Shown here: positions 1-9,314 of the stretch, in pieces | How positions within the stretch are numbered: the first letter of the stretch is position 1 | Layout of the letters: each line of letters begins with the position of its first letter | Origin: Bacillus sp. SD075 | GTDB lineage: Bacteria > Bacillota > Bacilli > Bacillales > DSM-1321 | Direction: 5' to 3' | DNA: 64,000 bases | NCBI RefSeq assembly: GCF_017355165.1 | Contig: NZ_JADILK010000004.1 | Coordinates: 124,001 to 188,000 of the forward strand | The notes under the pieces: generated by a model | Databases searched by the model: none | Seen by the model: the letters and a program-made list of their open reading frames with translations, nothing else | Told to the model about the DNA's origin: nothing | Made by a program: the position numbers and the translations under genes

Positions 1-1
1 A

Positions 2-652
2 CACGCACGGGCAAAGGAGATTTGGAAAAGGAACCATTCACATCCCTTTGTCCAGGCAATCGGAAACGGCACGCTTCCTGAAAAGAAATTTGCCTATTAC
101 CTGAAGCAGGACTATATCTATCTCATGGATTATTCCAAGCTTTTTGCTTTAGGTGTCATCAAAGCTCATGATATCGAAACCATGGCAAAGTTTGCGAGTA
201 TTTTAAATGAAACCCTTCAAGTGGAAATGGATATTCATCGGCATTATGCTTCCGAATTCGGGATCAGTTCCAAGGAATTAGAAGATACAGAACCTACGCC
301 AACCACCCTAGCCTATACAGGTTACATGCTAAATGCAGCTCAGCATGGGACTTTGGCAGACTTGATCGCCTGTCTCCTGCCCTGCGCTTGGGATTATTAT
401 GAAATCGGTTTGCTATTAAAAGAACAAAATGGAGTAACATTGGAAAACAATCGCTATGCAGATTGGATAAGGTCCTATTCATCCCCTGAATTCGGGGAAG
501 CACACAAATGGCTGATCGCTTTGTTGGAAGAATTGGCGGCAGGCATGCCAGAAAAGGAACTTCTTAGATTAGAAAAGCACTTTTTGGTTACTTCCCGATA
601 TGAATATTTATTCTGGGATATGGTTCAAAATGAGCAGGATTGGCCGCTGTAA
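2..652 (+). CDS. tenA: TenA, aminopyrimidine aminohydrolase (thiaminase II), 5'-truncated by window edge
   Basis: TenA hydrolyses aminopyrimidine breakdown products of thiamin to HMP for salvage. The frame is open from base 2, so the start lies upstream of the window. A downstream ATG at 125 is not the real start, because the residues before it (HPFVQAIGNGTLPEKKFAYY) are typical TenA sequence. The motif CLLPCAWDYYEIG around bases 380-415 carries the conserved Cys region of the family. It is the first visible gene of a tightly packed thi operon, with only 9 bases before thiW. Any TPP riboswitch controlling the operon would lie outside the window. Confidence 0.93.
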   Translation, partial: HARAKEIWKRNHSHPFVQAIGNGTLPEKKFAYYLKQDYIYLMDYSKLFALGVIKAHDIETMAKFASILNETLQVEMDIHRHYASEFGISSKELEDTEPTPTTLAYTGYMLNAAQHGTLADLIACLLPCAWDYYEIGLLLKEQNGVTLENNRYADWIRSYSSPEFGEAHKWLIALLEELAAGMPEKELLRLEKHFLVTSRYEYLFWDMVQNEQDWPL

Positions 653-661
653 GTCGTTGAC

Positions 662-1189
662 ATGATGATGAATCCTATAAAGAAACTGACGTTGACTGCC
701 ATGATCACCGCTATAACGACACTGACCAGTTCAATTATTTTCATCCCTGCAGGATTTGCAAAGGTCTTTCCTATTCAGCATTTGGCAAATGTCCTGACGG
801 CAGTCCTATTGGGGCCTGCTTATGCTGTGGCACAAGCTTTTTTAGTTTCGATCATTAGAAACATGTCTGGTACCGGTTCAATTTTCGCCTTTCCCGGCAG
901 TATGATCGGTGCACTTTTGGCTGCCATCCTTTATCGAAAAACACAAAGCTTAAAATTCGCTTGTTTTGGGGAAGTGATTGGGACTGGCATTCTCGGTTCC
1001 CTAGCCTGTTATCCACTAGCCATCCTCCTACTGGGAGAAAAAGCTGCTCTTTTTGGTTTTTTACCAGCATTTATGCTCAGTTCATTCGCAGGTGCCATTT
1101 TAGCTTTCATATTACTTAAAATACTGTTAAAAAATAATTATATGAAGGGGTTTTTTTATGAAAACAGCATTAACCATCGCAGGCTCTGA
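662..1189 (+). CDS. thiW: ThiW, predicted thiazole-specific ECF transporter S component
   Basis: A 175-aa, very hydrophobic protein with about five to six membrane segments. The central [19 protein letters not shown] stretch is typical of ThiW. The family is predicted to bring in hydroxyethylthiazole with a shared ECF energizing module, which is not encoded here. The gene starts 9 bases after tenA, opens with three consecutive ATG codons and has a weak ribosome site, suggesting translational coupling. Its end overlaps the start of thiD by 32 bases. Placement next to thiM, the thiazole kinase, fits thiazole salvage. Confidence 0.9.
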   Translation: MMMNPIKKLTLTAMITAITTLTSSIIFIPAGFAKVFPIQHLANVLTAVLLGPAYAVAQAFLVSIIRNMSGTGSIFAFPGSMIGALLAAILYRKTQSLKFACFGEVIGTGILGSLACYPLAILLLGEKAALFGFLPAFMLSSFAGAILAFILLKILLKNNYMKGFFYENSINHRRL

Positions 1190-1964
1190 TTCAGGGGGCG
1201 GTGCTGGAATACAAGCGGACTTAAAAACATTTTCTGCGCATGGGGTCTTTGGAATGTCTGCCATCACAGCCGTAACCGCACAAAATACAATGGAAGTCCG
1301 TTCAGTACAGCCAATTGAAACAACTATTATAACAGATCAAATTGCTGCTATCTTTGAAGACATTCCTGTCGATGCAGTAAAAATTGGCATGCTTGGATCA
1401 AAAGAAGTAGTGGAAACTGTCGCCGCGTCCCTTAAAACCTTCTTGCCTGCCATCGTTATCCTTGACCCTGTCATGATTTCCAAAAGCGGCCACCATTTGC
1501 TCGACGAAAAGGCTGTCTCTGCCTTAAAAAGGGAATTGCTTCCACTTGCAACACTTGTAACCCCAAATGTACCGGAAGCGGAAGTACTGACAGGCTTGTC
1601 GATTCGGACGGAACAAGATTTCTACCGGGCTTGCATGTCGATACAAGAAATGGGCCCCAAAGCCGTTCTCCTTAAAGGAGGCCATGCAGCAGGAAATCCA
1701 AATGATCTTTTTTATGATGGGACTGACTTCCATTGGATCAAGGGAGAGCGCATTCAGACAAAAAACACTCATGGTACAGGCTGTACCCTATCATCCGCCA
1801 TTACATCAAACCTGGCAAATGGAATGCCATTGCAAGTGTCGATCGAACAGGCAAAGACCTATATTTCTGAAGCGATACGCAATAGCTTTTCAATTGGTAA
1901 AGGTCATGGACCTGTCCATCATTTTCATTCATTTGCAAAAAAAGAACGGAGTGACTTAATATGA
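1158..1964 (+). CDS. thiD: ThiD, hydroxymethylpyrimidine/phosphomethylpyrimidine kinase
   Basis: Phosphorylates HMP to HMP-P and then HMP-PP for thiamin synthesis. 268 aa, normal for the family. N-terminal [19 protein letters not shown] is the ribokinase-fold substrate loop, and [13 protein letters not shown] near residue 205 is the anion-hole/ATP site with the catalytic Asp replaced by Thr-Gly-Cys context usual for ThiD. Start follows AAGGGG by seven T bases. It ends with an ATGA overlap with thiM, indicating one polycistronic transcript. Confidence 0.96.
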   Translation: MKTALTIAGSDSGGGAGIQADLKTFSAHGVFGMSAITAVTAQNTMEVRSVQPIETTIITDQIAAIFEDIPVDAVKIGMLGSKEVVETVAASLKTFLPAIVILDPVMISKSGHHLLDEKAVSALKRELLPLATLVTPNVPEAEVLTGLSIRTEQDFYRACMSIQEMGPKAVLLKGGHAAGNPNDLFYDGTDFHWIKGERIQTKNTHGTGCTLSSAITSNLANGMPLQVSIEQAKTYISEAIRNSFSIGKGHGPVHHFHSFAKKERSDLI

Positions 1965-2776
1965 AGGTTTCTGCAGCCGATTTATTCGTGAAGGTAAAAG
2001 AAAGTAAACCACTCGTTCACCAAATCACCAACTTTGTTACGGTCAACGATTGTGCAAATGCCACCCTTGCCATCGGTGGTTCTCCAGTAATGACCTCGAG
2101 CCCAAGAGAAGTGGCTGATATGGTCAAATTAGCAGACGCATTGGTCCTGAATTTCGGTACGATCGATGATAAAGCCTTGGAAGCAATGGAGATTGCCGGT
2201 AAGACGGCAAATGCCCTGGGTATCCCGGTCATCTTGGACCCGGTGGGCGTCGGCGCCACCTCCTATCGTACAGAGCAGGTCAAAGAGCTCCTAAGTAAGA
2301 TTACTTTCCAAATCATTCGCGGAAATGCGAGTGAGATCCTTTCATTGATGGGTGGGGATACCGTTACACGTGGGGTGGATTCAGGGGAACTTGCCATTAG
2401 CAATGCAGAGCTGGCTGTACGAGCGGCAAATAAATTGAATAGTATCGTCGTGGTCAGCGGGGCTAAGGATGCGGTCAGCGATGGAAAACATACGTCCATC
2501 ATCGACAACGGGAACCTCTTATTAACTAATGTTACAGGTACCGGTTGCATGTCCACTGCTCTTATCGGCACTTTTTCCGGAGTCACTGACGATTTCTATT
2601 CTGCGGCAATTGCCGGTATCTCAACCATGAGCATTTCAGGGGAACTAGCTGCTGCAAACCTTCAAAAAGATGAAGGAACAGGAACATTTCGTGTGCGATT
2701 AATCGATGCAATATCAAGAATGGATAAGGAAATCTGGATGCACGAGGTGAAAATAAATGAAGAAGTCCCAAATTGA
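1961..2776 (+). CDS. thiM: ThiM, hydroxyethylthiazole kinase
   Basis: Phosphorylates 4-methyl-5-(2-hydroxyethyl)thiazole, the second salvage branch of thiamin synthesis. 271 aa. VHQITNFVTVNDCANATLA at the N terminus and TNVTGTGCMSTALIGTF near residue 190 are diagnostic; the Cys in GTGC is the family active-site residue. Overlaps thiD by 4 bases and thiE by 20 bases. Confidence 0.96.
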   Translation: MKVSAADLFVKVKESKPLVHQITNFVTVNDCANATLAIGGSPVMTSSPREVADMVKLADALVLNFGTIDDKALEAMEIAGKTANALGIPVILDPVGVGATSYRTEQVKELLSKITFQIIRGNASEILSLMGGDTVTRGVDSGELAISNAELAVRAANKLNSIVVVSGAKDAVSDGKHTSIIDNGNLLLTNVTGTGCMSTALIGTFSGVTDDFYSAAIAGISTMSISGELAAANLQKDEGTGTFRVRLIDAISRMDKEIWMHEVKINEEVPN

Positions 2777-3389
2777 TTTAAGCCTGTATTTAGTTACGGA
2801 AGAATCCATAGCATTAGAAAAATTGACCAAAATCATTGCAGAATCGGTTTCAGGGGGAGTCTCGATCGTACAACTTAGAGAGAAAAATAATTCCTCACTC
2901 TCCTTTTATAAAAAGGCTTCTGCATTAAAACAGTTATTGAACGAGCTGTCCATTCCGCTTATCATCAATGACCGGGTGGATATAGCACTTGCGGTAGAAG
3001 CGGACGGAATTCATATGGGGCAAGATGACCTTCCACTTCCTGTCGTCAAACAAATGGTTCCTGAAGATATGATTGTCGGTGTATCTGTCTCCACTCTTGA
3101 AGAAGCTCTCGAAGCCGAACGAAATGGGGCAGACTATATCGGAGTGGGTTCCGTTTTCCCTACCAGGACCAAACAAGATGCAACTCTTATGGCAATTGGG
3201 GATTTGGAGGAGATTTGCCGAAACGTATCAATACCCTCCGTAGCCATCGGGGGTATCACTGCCGATAACATTTCCGCTCTTTCTAATAGCGGGCTATCCG
3301 GTACCGCAGTCGTATCGGCCATCATGAATGCCGAAAATCCCAAGACTGCCTCCGAATCCCTTTTAAAAATAATAAAAGACTTTAAATAA
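2757..3389 (+). CDS. thiE: ThiE, thiamine-phosphate synthase
   Basis: Couples HMP-PP to thiazole phosphate to make thiamin phosphate, joining the products of ThiD and ThiM. 210 aa with the TIM-barrel motifs VQLREKN, LIINDRVDIAL, DGIHMGQDDLP and VGSVFPTRTKQDA. Starts inside the end of thiM with GAGGTG upstream. It is the last gene of the operon and is followed by a clear terminator. Confidence 0.96.
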   Translation: MKKSQIDLSLYLVTEESIALEKLTKIIAESVSGGVSIVQLREKNNSSLSFYKKASALKQLLNELSIPLIINDRVDIALAVEADGIHMGQDDLPLPVVKQMVPEDMIVGVSVSTLEEALEAERNGADYIGVGSVFPTRTKQDATLMAIGDLEEICRNVSIPSVAIGGITADNISALSNSGLSGTAVVSAIMNAENPKTASESLLKIIKDFK

Positions 3390-3397
3390 CGAAAAGA

Positions 3398-3417
3398 GGG
3401 GACTGTCTACAGTCCCC
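3398..3417 (+). terminator. Terminator-like hairpin of the thi operon
   Basis: Perfect 8-bp stem (GGGGACTG / CAGTCCCC) with a TCTA loop, nine bases after the thiE stop codon. The T tract after it is weak, so it may act partly as an mRNA 3'-end hairpin. Confidence 0.65.
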
Positions 3418-3418
3418 T

Positions 3419-3605
3419 TAGTCTGTAGACAAATTCAGGAAAGCGAGTTTGCCTACAGGTTTTTCCAAAAAAACATTCAGTTGTTTTCAGAAATCCGCGC
3501 CCTTTCCCCCGACTGTCTGCCAAGCCTTCTCGCCGCAAGCGTCTAAGGGGTCCTGGCTAGACACGTATTCGGCAGGAGTGTCGAATTTCTTCAATTTAAA
3601 TGAGG
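3419..3605 (+). repeat. Long intergenic repeat, family A copy 1
   Basis: Begins with TGTAGACAAATTC and ends with TTTCTTCAATT. Shares many blocks in the same order and orientation with 38005-38190: TTGCCTACA, GCCAAGCCT, GCAAGCG, GGCTAG, ATTCGGCAGG and GTGTCG. No ORF of its own; it fills the gap between thiE and niaP. Confidence 0.7.
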
Positions 3606-3697
3606 GTTTCCTCTATATAATACTGGAAAAAACATGAAGGATAACCGAGTCTTGTTTTTCATGGTTCGGGGTGAGACCATTCCGAACACACTCTTGT

Positions 3698-4903
3698 TTA
3701 TGTCAAAACGGTATTCTTTGTTTCCTTCCCAAAAGCTACGGCAACTGCTCCCACTAGAATAGCAATTGTAAATAGGGTGAAAATCGATGAAATCGGAGTG
3801 TCAGCTGCAACTAAATACCCTACAAGCAACGGTCCCAGCACACCGCCAATCCTCCCGATCCCTGCAGCTAACCCAGCTCCTGTACCACGAACTGCTGTTG
3901 GATATTGCTCAGGTGTATACGCGTAAAGTGCACCCCAAGCCCCTAGGTTGAAGAAAGATAGGAACATCCCGGAAATTATCAGCAGTGCTAACCCCTCTGC
4001 CGATCCAAAGAAAAAGGCACTGACGGCCGTTCCAATTAAGTATGTGATCAAAACGAATTTACGCCCCATCTTCTCTATCAGCCATGCAGCTGAAAAATAG
4101 CCCGGAAGCTGTGCAAGCGTCATGATCAGAACATATTCAAAGCTTTGAATCATGCTGAAGCCTTTTATGACCATCACACTTGGCAGCCATAAAAACATCC
4201 CATAATAAGAAAAGACCACGCAAAACCATAGAATCCACAATACAAGGGTCTGACGGGAGTATTCCTTTTTCCAGACACTTTTCATATTGCTTAATACAGA
4301 TGGTCGCTGCCTTTTTTCAAGTTCCGTATATTTCGGTGAATCCGGCAGTTTCAAGCGCAGATAAAGCGCATAAAATGCTGGAACTGCGCTCAATAACAAC
4401 GCAACCCGCCAACCATAAGCTGGAATGATGAAGTAGGATATGAGTGCTGCCAAAATCCAGCCGACAGCCCAAAAACTTTCAAGAAGGACGACGACCCTTC
4501 CCCTTTTGCTCGCTTCAACGCTCTCAGAGACCAATGTCGATGCAACCGGAAGTTCTCCTCCAAGTCCCATTCCAATCAAAAATCGCAGTATCAAGAACAA
4601 ACTGAGTGTACTGACAGCTGCAGACAGGCCACTTGCGATTGAAAACAATAATAATGTAATGATAAAAACATTCTTTCGTCCTACCCTGTCGGCCATCGCA
4701 CCAAAGAAAACGGCTCCAACTGCCATTCCTATAGAGTTTATGCTCCCAATCCAGCCAACTTGTTCACTGGTTAAATTCCATTCCTGTTTTAATGCAACAA
4801 TGATGAAAGAAAGCATACCGACATCAAGTGCATCGAACATCCAACCAAGACCCGCAACACCAAGTAACTTACGCTGCGAAATCATTTTCGCATTATTTTC
4901 CAT
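3698..4903 (-). CDS. niaP: NiaP-like MFS niacin/niacinamide permease
   Basis: A 401-aa, 12-helix major facilitator permease very close to what I remember of B. subtilis NiaP (YceI): SQRKLLGVAGLGWMFDALDV at the start, ADRVGRKNVF loop, GMGLGGELPVASTLVSE, and YTPEQYPTAVRGTG in the second half. It would import nicotinate or nicotinamide. A 17-codon upstream extension is open, but AGGAGG five bases before the ATG at 4903 fixes this start. A TGTCATGACA palindrome about 90 bases upstream may be a NiaR operator. Substrate is inferred from family resemblance; aromatic-acid transport is the main alternative. Confidence 0.85.
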   Translation of the reverse strand: MENNAKMISQRKLLGVAGLGWMFDALDVGMLSFIIVALKQEWNLTSEQVGWIGSINSIGMAVGAVFFGAMADRVGRKNVFIITLLLFSIASGLSAAVSTLSLFLILRFLIGMGLGGELPVASTLVSESVEASKRGRVVVLLESFWAVGWILAALISYFIIPAYGWRVALLLSAVPAFYALYLRLKLPDSPKYTELEKRQRPSVLSNMKSVWKKEYSRQTLVLWILWFCVVFSYYGMFLWLPSVMVIKGFSMIQSFEYVLIMTLAQLPGYFSAAWLIEKMGRKFVLITYLIGTAVSAFFFGSAEGLALLIISGMFLSFFNLGAWGALYAYTPEQYPTAVRGTGAGLAAGIGRIGGVLGPLLVGYLVAADTPISSIFTLFTIAILVGAVAVAFGKETKNTVLT

Positions 4904-4994
4904 ATATTCCTCCTGAAGAACTTTAGACCTTCTAGTTATTTTATCCTTATTCATTTTAACTATTAACTTTCATTTTTGCTACAGTAATTACACA

Positions 4995-5004
4995 TGTCAT
5001 GACA
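4995..5004. promoter_or_regulatory. Candidate NiaR-type operator
   Basis: Perfect palindrome TGTCATGACA in the niaP upstream region. The NiaR (YrxA) niacin repressor of Bacillales recognises a palindromic TGTC-containing site; this is resemblance to a remembered motif, not a scored match. Confidence 0.4.
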
Positions 5005-5173
5005 AAAAATATCTCTTTTTTAAAATAATGAAGAAATCTTGGATATACTGTCGAATGATATTGATTGAATATTCCCTTTTTTTCATTTATCATAAAAATT
5101 GGCATAAATCATAGCGTTAACAATAAGTCATCATGTTTTGCCCAAGATAATCATTTTATTCAGGAGGGTAATT

Positions 5174-6661
5174 ATGACCAATCTAACGTTAGAAGTAAGT
5201 GGAAAGCTGCAAAAATTTTTAACAGGGCCAAAAAAGCTCTATATTAATGGTCAGTTTGTAGAAAGTGCTTCAAAAAAAACCTTTTCCACTCCTAATCCCG
5301 CAACAGGACAAAAACTTGCTGATGTTTATGAAGCTGATAAAGAAGATATCGACTTAGCCGTCAAAGCTGCACGCAAAGCATTCGATGAGGGGCCTTGGTC
5401 AAGAATGAGCGCAGCCGCACGCAGTAGACTTATGTATAAACTTGCCGATTTAATGGAAGAAAATAAAACTGAACTTGCGCAATTGGAAACGTTGGATAAT
5501 GGTAAACCAATCAGTGAAACTACCAATGCCGACATTCCTTTAGCTATTGAGCATATGAGATATTTTGCTGGATGGTCCACCAAGATTGTTGGACAGACCA
5601 TTCCGGTAAGCGGAAATTACTTTAACTACACGAAACACGAGGCTGTTGGTGTTGTCGGTCAAATCATCCCATGGAACTTTCCGCTTCTTATGGCGATGTG
5701 GAAACTGGGAGCGGCACTTGCTACAGGTTGTACGGTCATATTAAAGCCTGCTGAGCAAACACCCCTATCCGCTCTTTACCTGGCTGATTTACTGGCTGAA
5801 GCAGGTTTCCCTGATGGAGTCGTCAATATCGTTCCCGGTTTTGGAGAAACCGCTGGACAAGCACTTGTCGACCATCCGCAAGTAAATAAAATTGCCTTTA
5901 CCGGTTCGACCGAAGTCGGAAAATTGATCATGCGTTCCGCTTCCTATACATTGAAACGGGTCACATTGGAACTTGGAGGGAAATCGCCAAACATCATCCT
6001 ACCTGATGCCGATTTCTCAAAAGCCATCCCTGGAGCCTTGAATGGGGTCATGTTCAACCAAGGGCAGGTATGCTGTGCAGGTTCAAGGGTTTATATTCAA
6101 AAGAAACATTATGATAATGTTGTTGCCGATATGGCCAGCCATGCAAAAAACATCAAACAAGGGGCAGGATTAGATCCAAGTACTCAAATTGGACCGCTCG
6201 TTTCCCAGGAGCAGCAAAATCGGGTAATGGGCTATATTGAAAAAGGGAAAAACGAGGGTGCAGAGGTTCTTGTAGGCGGAAATAAACCGGGTGAACAAGG
6301 CTACTTTGTTTCTCCTACTATATTCGCTGGTGTTGAAGAGGATATGACGATTGCTAAAGAAGAGATTTTCGGGCCCGTCATAGCTGCAATGCCTTTCGAG
6401 GATTTAGATGATGTCATTGACCGTGCAAATGCCAGTGAATATGGATTGGCTGCCGGCTTATGGACAAGCGATATAGCCAATGCCCATTATGTTGCAGGGA
6501 AACTTCGTGCCGGTACAGTGTGGGTGAACTGTTATAACGCTTTCGACGCAGCTTCCCCGTTCGGGGGTTACAAACAATCCGGAATCGGACGTGAAATGGG
6601 ATCCTATGCACTGGACAACTATTCTGAAGTGAAAAGCGTTTGGATTAATTTAGGTAAGTGA
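5174..6661 (+). CDS. dhaS: NAD(P)-dependent aldehyde dehydrogenase, DhaS-like
   Basis: Oxidises aldehydes to carboxylic acids. 495 aa, with NFPLLMAMWK, FTGSTEVGK (NAD fold), the catalytic Glu in ELGGKSPN and the catalytic Cys in NQGQVCCAGSR. The whole chain resembles B. subtilis DhaS. AGGAGGG five bases before the ATG at 5174 selects this start over the earlier in-frame ATG at 5138. Monocistronic with its own terminator. Confidence 0.93.
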   Translation: MTNLTLEVSGKLQKFLTGPKKLYINGQFVESASKKTFSTPNPATGQKLADVYEADKEDIDLAVKAARKAFDEGPWSRMSAAARSRLMYKLADLMEENKTELAQLETLDNGKPISETTNADIPLAIEHMRYFAGWSTKIVGQTIPVSGNYFNYTKHEAVGVVGQIIPWNFPLLMAMWKLGAALATGCTVILKPAEQTPLSALYLADLLAEAGFPDGVVNIVPGFGETAGQALVDHPQVNKIAFTGSTEVGKLIMRSASYTLKRVTLELGGKSPNIILPDADFSKAIPGALNGVMFNQGQVCCAGSRVYIQKKHYDNVVADMASHAKNIKQGAGLDPSTQIGPLVSQEQQNRVMGYIEKGKNEGAEVLVGGNKPGEQGYFVSPTIFAGVEEDMTIAKEEIFGPVIAAMPFEDLDDVIDRANASEYGLAAGLWTSDIANAHYVAGKLRAGTVWVNCYNAFDAASPFGGYKQSGIGREMGSYALDNYSEVKSVWINLGK

Positions 6662-6676
6662 TTTTTGACTATGAAG

Positions 6677-6705
6677 AAGAGGGTCTCAAAGAGGCCCTCT
6701 TTCTT
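6677..6705 (+). terminator. Intrinsic terminator of dhaS
   Basis: Stem AGAGGGTCT / AGGCCCTCT (one G-U) with a five-base loop, followed by TTCTT, 16 bases after the stop codon. Confidence 0.85.
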
Positions 6706-7043
6706 CAGTCCATTGGTTCTTTGTACAAAATAAGTAAAATATGCAACTATTCAAACCCTTTCAATAGTCTCCCCTTCCATAATTTTGGTAGAATCCAAGA
6801 TTGGCAAACCGGCTGCTGCTTGAGATGGCTGGGGAGGTTATGCACTCAAACGGTATGATGCCGGGGTTTGTACTAAAGTGAATGAACCTAACCTGATCCA
6901 ATTGATTTCAGCTCCTTTCCCGTAATAAAGAATTCCTTCGTTTAATTAACTATAAGTTTTCACAAACGATGTAAAAAGTTTCTTTTTTATAGAACAATAA
7001 GTACAATTATAAATGTAGAAAATGGAAAAGGAGTTTTGAAAAG
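6706..7043. other. Gap between dhaS and the aminopeptidase gene
   Basis: No convincing gene. One short open stretch at about 6820-6920 has no start or ribosome site. The last 100 bases are AT-rich and probably hold the aminopeptidase promoter, but I cannot place a good -35/-10 pair. Confidence 0.5.
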
Positions 7044-8276
7044 ATGAGTGATTTTCAAAAGAATTTAGAAAAATATGCAGAACTTGCCGTAAAGGTCGGC
7101 GTAAACATCCAACAAGATCAAACCCTGGTCGTAAACACAACATTAGAAGGCGCTGACCTTGTGCGTCTCATTGTGAAGAAAGCATATGAAAACGGTGCAC
7201 GTAATGTCATTGTTAATTGGAATGACGATATCGTTTCACGCACTAAATATGAACTCGCTCCCGATGAGGTGTTCCATGAGTATCCAAAGTGGCGTGCAGA
7301 AGAAACGATCGAACTTGCAGAAAACGGAGCTGCTTATCTATCCGTCATCTCCTCCAGTCCAGACTTATTGAAAGGTGTAAAGCCTGAAAGAATTGCGAAC
7401 TTCCAAAAAGCATCCGGGACTGCATTGAAAAAGTGGCGACAGTACATGCAATCCGATAAAGTTAGCTGGTCCATAGTCGCCGTCCCTTCAAAAGCTTGGG
7501 CCGATAAAGTATTCCCTGAGGAGGCAGAAGGAAAACGCGTTGATATGCTTTGGGAAGCCATTTTCAAAGCAGTTCGTGTTGATGTGAAGGATCCTGTAAA
7601 GGCCTGGAAAAAACACGATGATACCCTGCATGAAAAGGTTGATTATTTAAATGACAAGCATTACCAAAAATTACATTACACGGCTCCTGGAACCGACCTG
7701 ACAATTGAGTTACCTGACAAACATCTTTGGGTCGGAGCAGGGAGCGTTAACGTACAGGGTCATGAATTCATGGCTAACATGCCGACCGAAGAAGTGTTTA
7801 CGGTTCCATTGAAAACAGGTGTTAATGGTACAGTTTCCAGTACTAAACCCCTTAGTTACGGCGGCAACATCATTAATAATTTTTCCGTGACCTTTAAGGA
7901 AGGACGGATCATTGAAGTAAAAGCTGAAGAAGGGGAAGAAATCCTAAAACAATTGGTTGATACGGATGAAGGTTCACACTATCTTGGTGAAGTGGCACTG
8001 GTTCCATTCAACTCACCAATTTCCCAATCGAATGTTTTATTCTTCAATACATTATTCGATGAAAACGCGTCAAACCATCTCGCTATCGGCAGTTCCTATG
8101 CTTTCTGTATTGAAGGCGGAAAAAGCATGAGTCCGGAAGAGCTTGCAGAAAATGGACTGAATGAAAGCCTTACACATGTCGATTTCATGATTGGATCAGA
8201 TAAAATGAACATCGACGGCATCAAACAGGACGGCACTACAGAACCTGTCTTCCGTAATGGGGATTGGGCGTTTTAA
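7044..8276 (+). CDS. M29-family metalloaminopeptidase (AmpS-like)
   Basis: Cytoplasmic leucyl/general aminopeptidase. 410 aa, the family length. Starts DFQKNLEKYAELAVKVGVN, has WVGAGSVNVQGHEFMANMPTEEVFT, DEGSHYLGEVALVP and NHLAIGSSYAFC, the usual metal-ligand regions of M29 enzymes. AAGGAG lies 10 bases upstream of the ATG. Transcribed alone and closed by a strong hairpin terminator. Confidence 0.92.
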   Translation: MSDFQKNLEKYAELAVKVGVNIQQDQTLVVNTTLEGADLVRLIVKKAYENGARNVIVNWNDDIVSRTKYELAPDEVFHEYPKWRAEETIELAENGAAYLSVISSSPDLLKGVKPERIANFQKASGTALKKWRQYMQSDKVSWSIVAVPSKAWADKVFPEEAEGKRVDMLWEAIFKAVRVDVKDPVKAWKKHDDTLHEKVDYLNDKHYQKLHYTAPGTDLTIELPDKHLWVGAGSVNVQGHEFMANMPTEEVFTVPLKTGVNGTVSSTKPLSYGGNIINNFSVTFKEGRIIEVKAEEGEEILKQLVDTDEGSHYLGEVALVPFNSPISQSNVLFFNTLFDENASNHLAIGSSYAFCIEGGKSMSPEELAENGLNESLTHVDFMIGSDKMNIDGIKQDGTTEPVFRNGDWAF

Positions 8277-8322
8277 TTAAATGTCATTAAGCGTCCATCA
8301 CTTGAAAACCTTCATTTTTTTC

Positions 8323-8366
8323 ATAGCCACGTGTTTCCTGCTAGGGAACATTGTGGCTATTTTTTC
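8323..8366 (+). terminator. Intrinsic terminator of the aminopeptidase gene
   Basis: ATAGCCAC / GTGGCTAT perfect 8-bp outer stem with an extra partly paired inner segment, followed by six T bases. Confidence 0.85.
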
Positions 8367-8389
8367 ATGCCCATTAATCAATCACAGCT

Positions 8390-8435
8390 GTTGCCCAGCA
8401 AACGAAATGACAGTTCATGCCGTTTGCTGGGCAAC
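8390..8435. repeat. 15-bp perfect inverted repeat
   Basis: Arms 8390-8404 and 8421-8435 (GTTGCCCAGCAAACG and its exact complement) with a 16-base spacer and no T tract. It lies just past the aminopeptidase terminator. Function unknown. The rest of 8436-8790 shows no gene I can support. Confidence 0.6.
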
Positions 8436-8821
8436 CTCTCCATAAAGAAATGATTGATTCGCCATTCCTCAAAAGTCATTAAGAAATTCTTCCAGGAAAT
8501 AAAAAAGCTCCATATATGTAGCACTCTGCTTTCATACGGTAATAGATAAATGGAATAGATTTCCTAAACCGGACTCCGCATAAACCCAAACTGCGTGATC
8601 CATTCCTCGTAAGCTAAAAAAAACGCATTCCGCATTCCGCCTTTCACCTTCTATATTCGCAAAACCATTACCCTTTATCTTCCTCTTTATATCGTTCAAA
8701 ATTATTGAGCTCAGTGCCATTTACTTAGCCTGATTTTTTTAATCTAATATATCCTTGTAATATCTTGGACGCATCTTTTATCCCCAAATATGTTATACTA
8801 TAAGTAAAGAGGGTGGCTAAA

Positions 8822-8989
8822 TTGAAAAGCAATAAGTATAATACTGGTGAAACAGTAACTATTCAAGATACTAATGAATTAGTAACCATTAATAAATGGG
8901 CATATGTAAAAAACATGAAAAGATATTCTTATACTGTAAAAGAACAACCAACTACTTTTTTCTTTGAGGAAGAATTAAAAAAATCTTAA
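8822..8989 (+). CDS. Small conserved-looking 55-aa protein, TTG start
   Basis: Unrecognised. TTG start preceded by AGAGGGTGG, then MKSNKYNTGETVTIQDTNEL and an acidic-basic C terminus ending FFFEEELKKS. The pattern of short beta strands (TVTIQ, LVTINKWAYV, YSYTV) suggests a small barrel-type fold. It has a TATACT -10-like element at 8794-8799 and its own terminator, which argue that it is a real gene. Product role unknown. Confidence 0.65.
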   Translation: MKSNKYNTGETVTIQDTNELVTINKWAYVKNMKRYSYTVKEQPTTFFFEEELKKS

Positions 8990-9004
8990 TACCCGTCCCT
9001 AAAA

Positions 9005-9034
9005 CCCTACTCAGCTCAGAGTGGGATTTTTTTT
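9005..9034 (+). terminator. Intrinsic terminator of the 55-aa gene
   Basis: CCCTACTC / GAGTGGG hairpin with a one-base bulge, followed by A and eight T bases. Confidence 0.85.
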
Positions 9035-9051
9035 GCTTTTATTTTTAAGCA

Positions 9052-9086
9052 CAATAAAAAACAGACTCCCCATCGGGAAGTCTGTT
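9052..9086 (-). terminator. Intrinsic terminator of the cold-shock gene
   Basis: On the minus strand AACAGACTTCCC pairs with GGGAGTCTGTT and is followed by a T-rich tract. Located 27 bases after the csp stop codon. Confidence 0.8.
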
Positions 9087-9113
9087 CATATAGGTTACGA
9101 TTTAATTTTAAAA

Positions 9114-9314
9114 TTAAGCTTTTTGAACGTTAGCAGCTTGAGCTCCACGAGCACCTTGCTCAACGTCGAAAGTTACTTTTTGACCTTCGTCTAAAGATTT
9201 GAAGCCTTCGCTTTGGATAGCTGAGAAATGTACGAATACGTCGTCTCCATTTTCACGTTCGATAAATCCAAAACCTTTTTCTGCATTAAACCATTTAACT
9301 GTACCTTGTTCCAT
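9114..9314 (-). CDS. Cold-shock protein (CspA/CspB family)
   Basis: 66-aa single-stranded nucleic-acid-binding OB-fold protein acting as an RNA chaperone. RNP1 motif KGFGFI (residues 13-18) and RNP2 VFVHF (26-30). AGGAGG lies nine bases before the ATG. The roughly 250-base AT-rich region upstream is long, as is usual for cold-shock 5' leaders, but I cannot identify a defined thermosensor element. Which csp paralogue this is cannot be decided from sequence alone. Confidence 0.96.
   Translation of the reverse strand: MEQGTVKWFNAEKGFGFIERENGDDVFVHFSAIQSEGFKSLDEGQKVTFDVEQGARGAQAANVQKA

Noticed and set aside
6780-6930. Open stretch with DGWGGYALKRYDAGV-like translation
   Set aside because: No start codon, no ribosome site, and the frame is closed by stops on both sides; could not be tied to any family.
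8532-8720. 62-aa minus-strand ORF ending LGNLFHLSITV
   Set aside because: No ribosome binding site and no recognised family; composition alone is not enough to call a gene.
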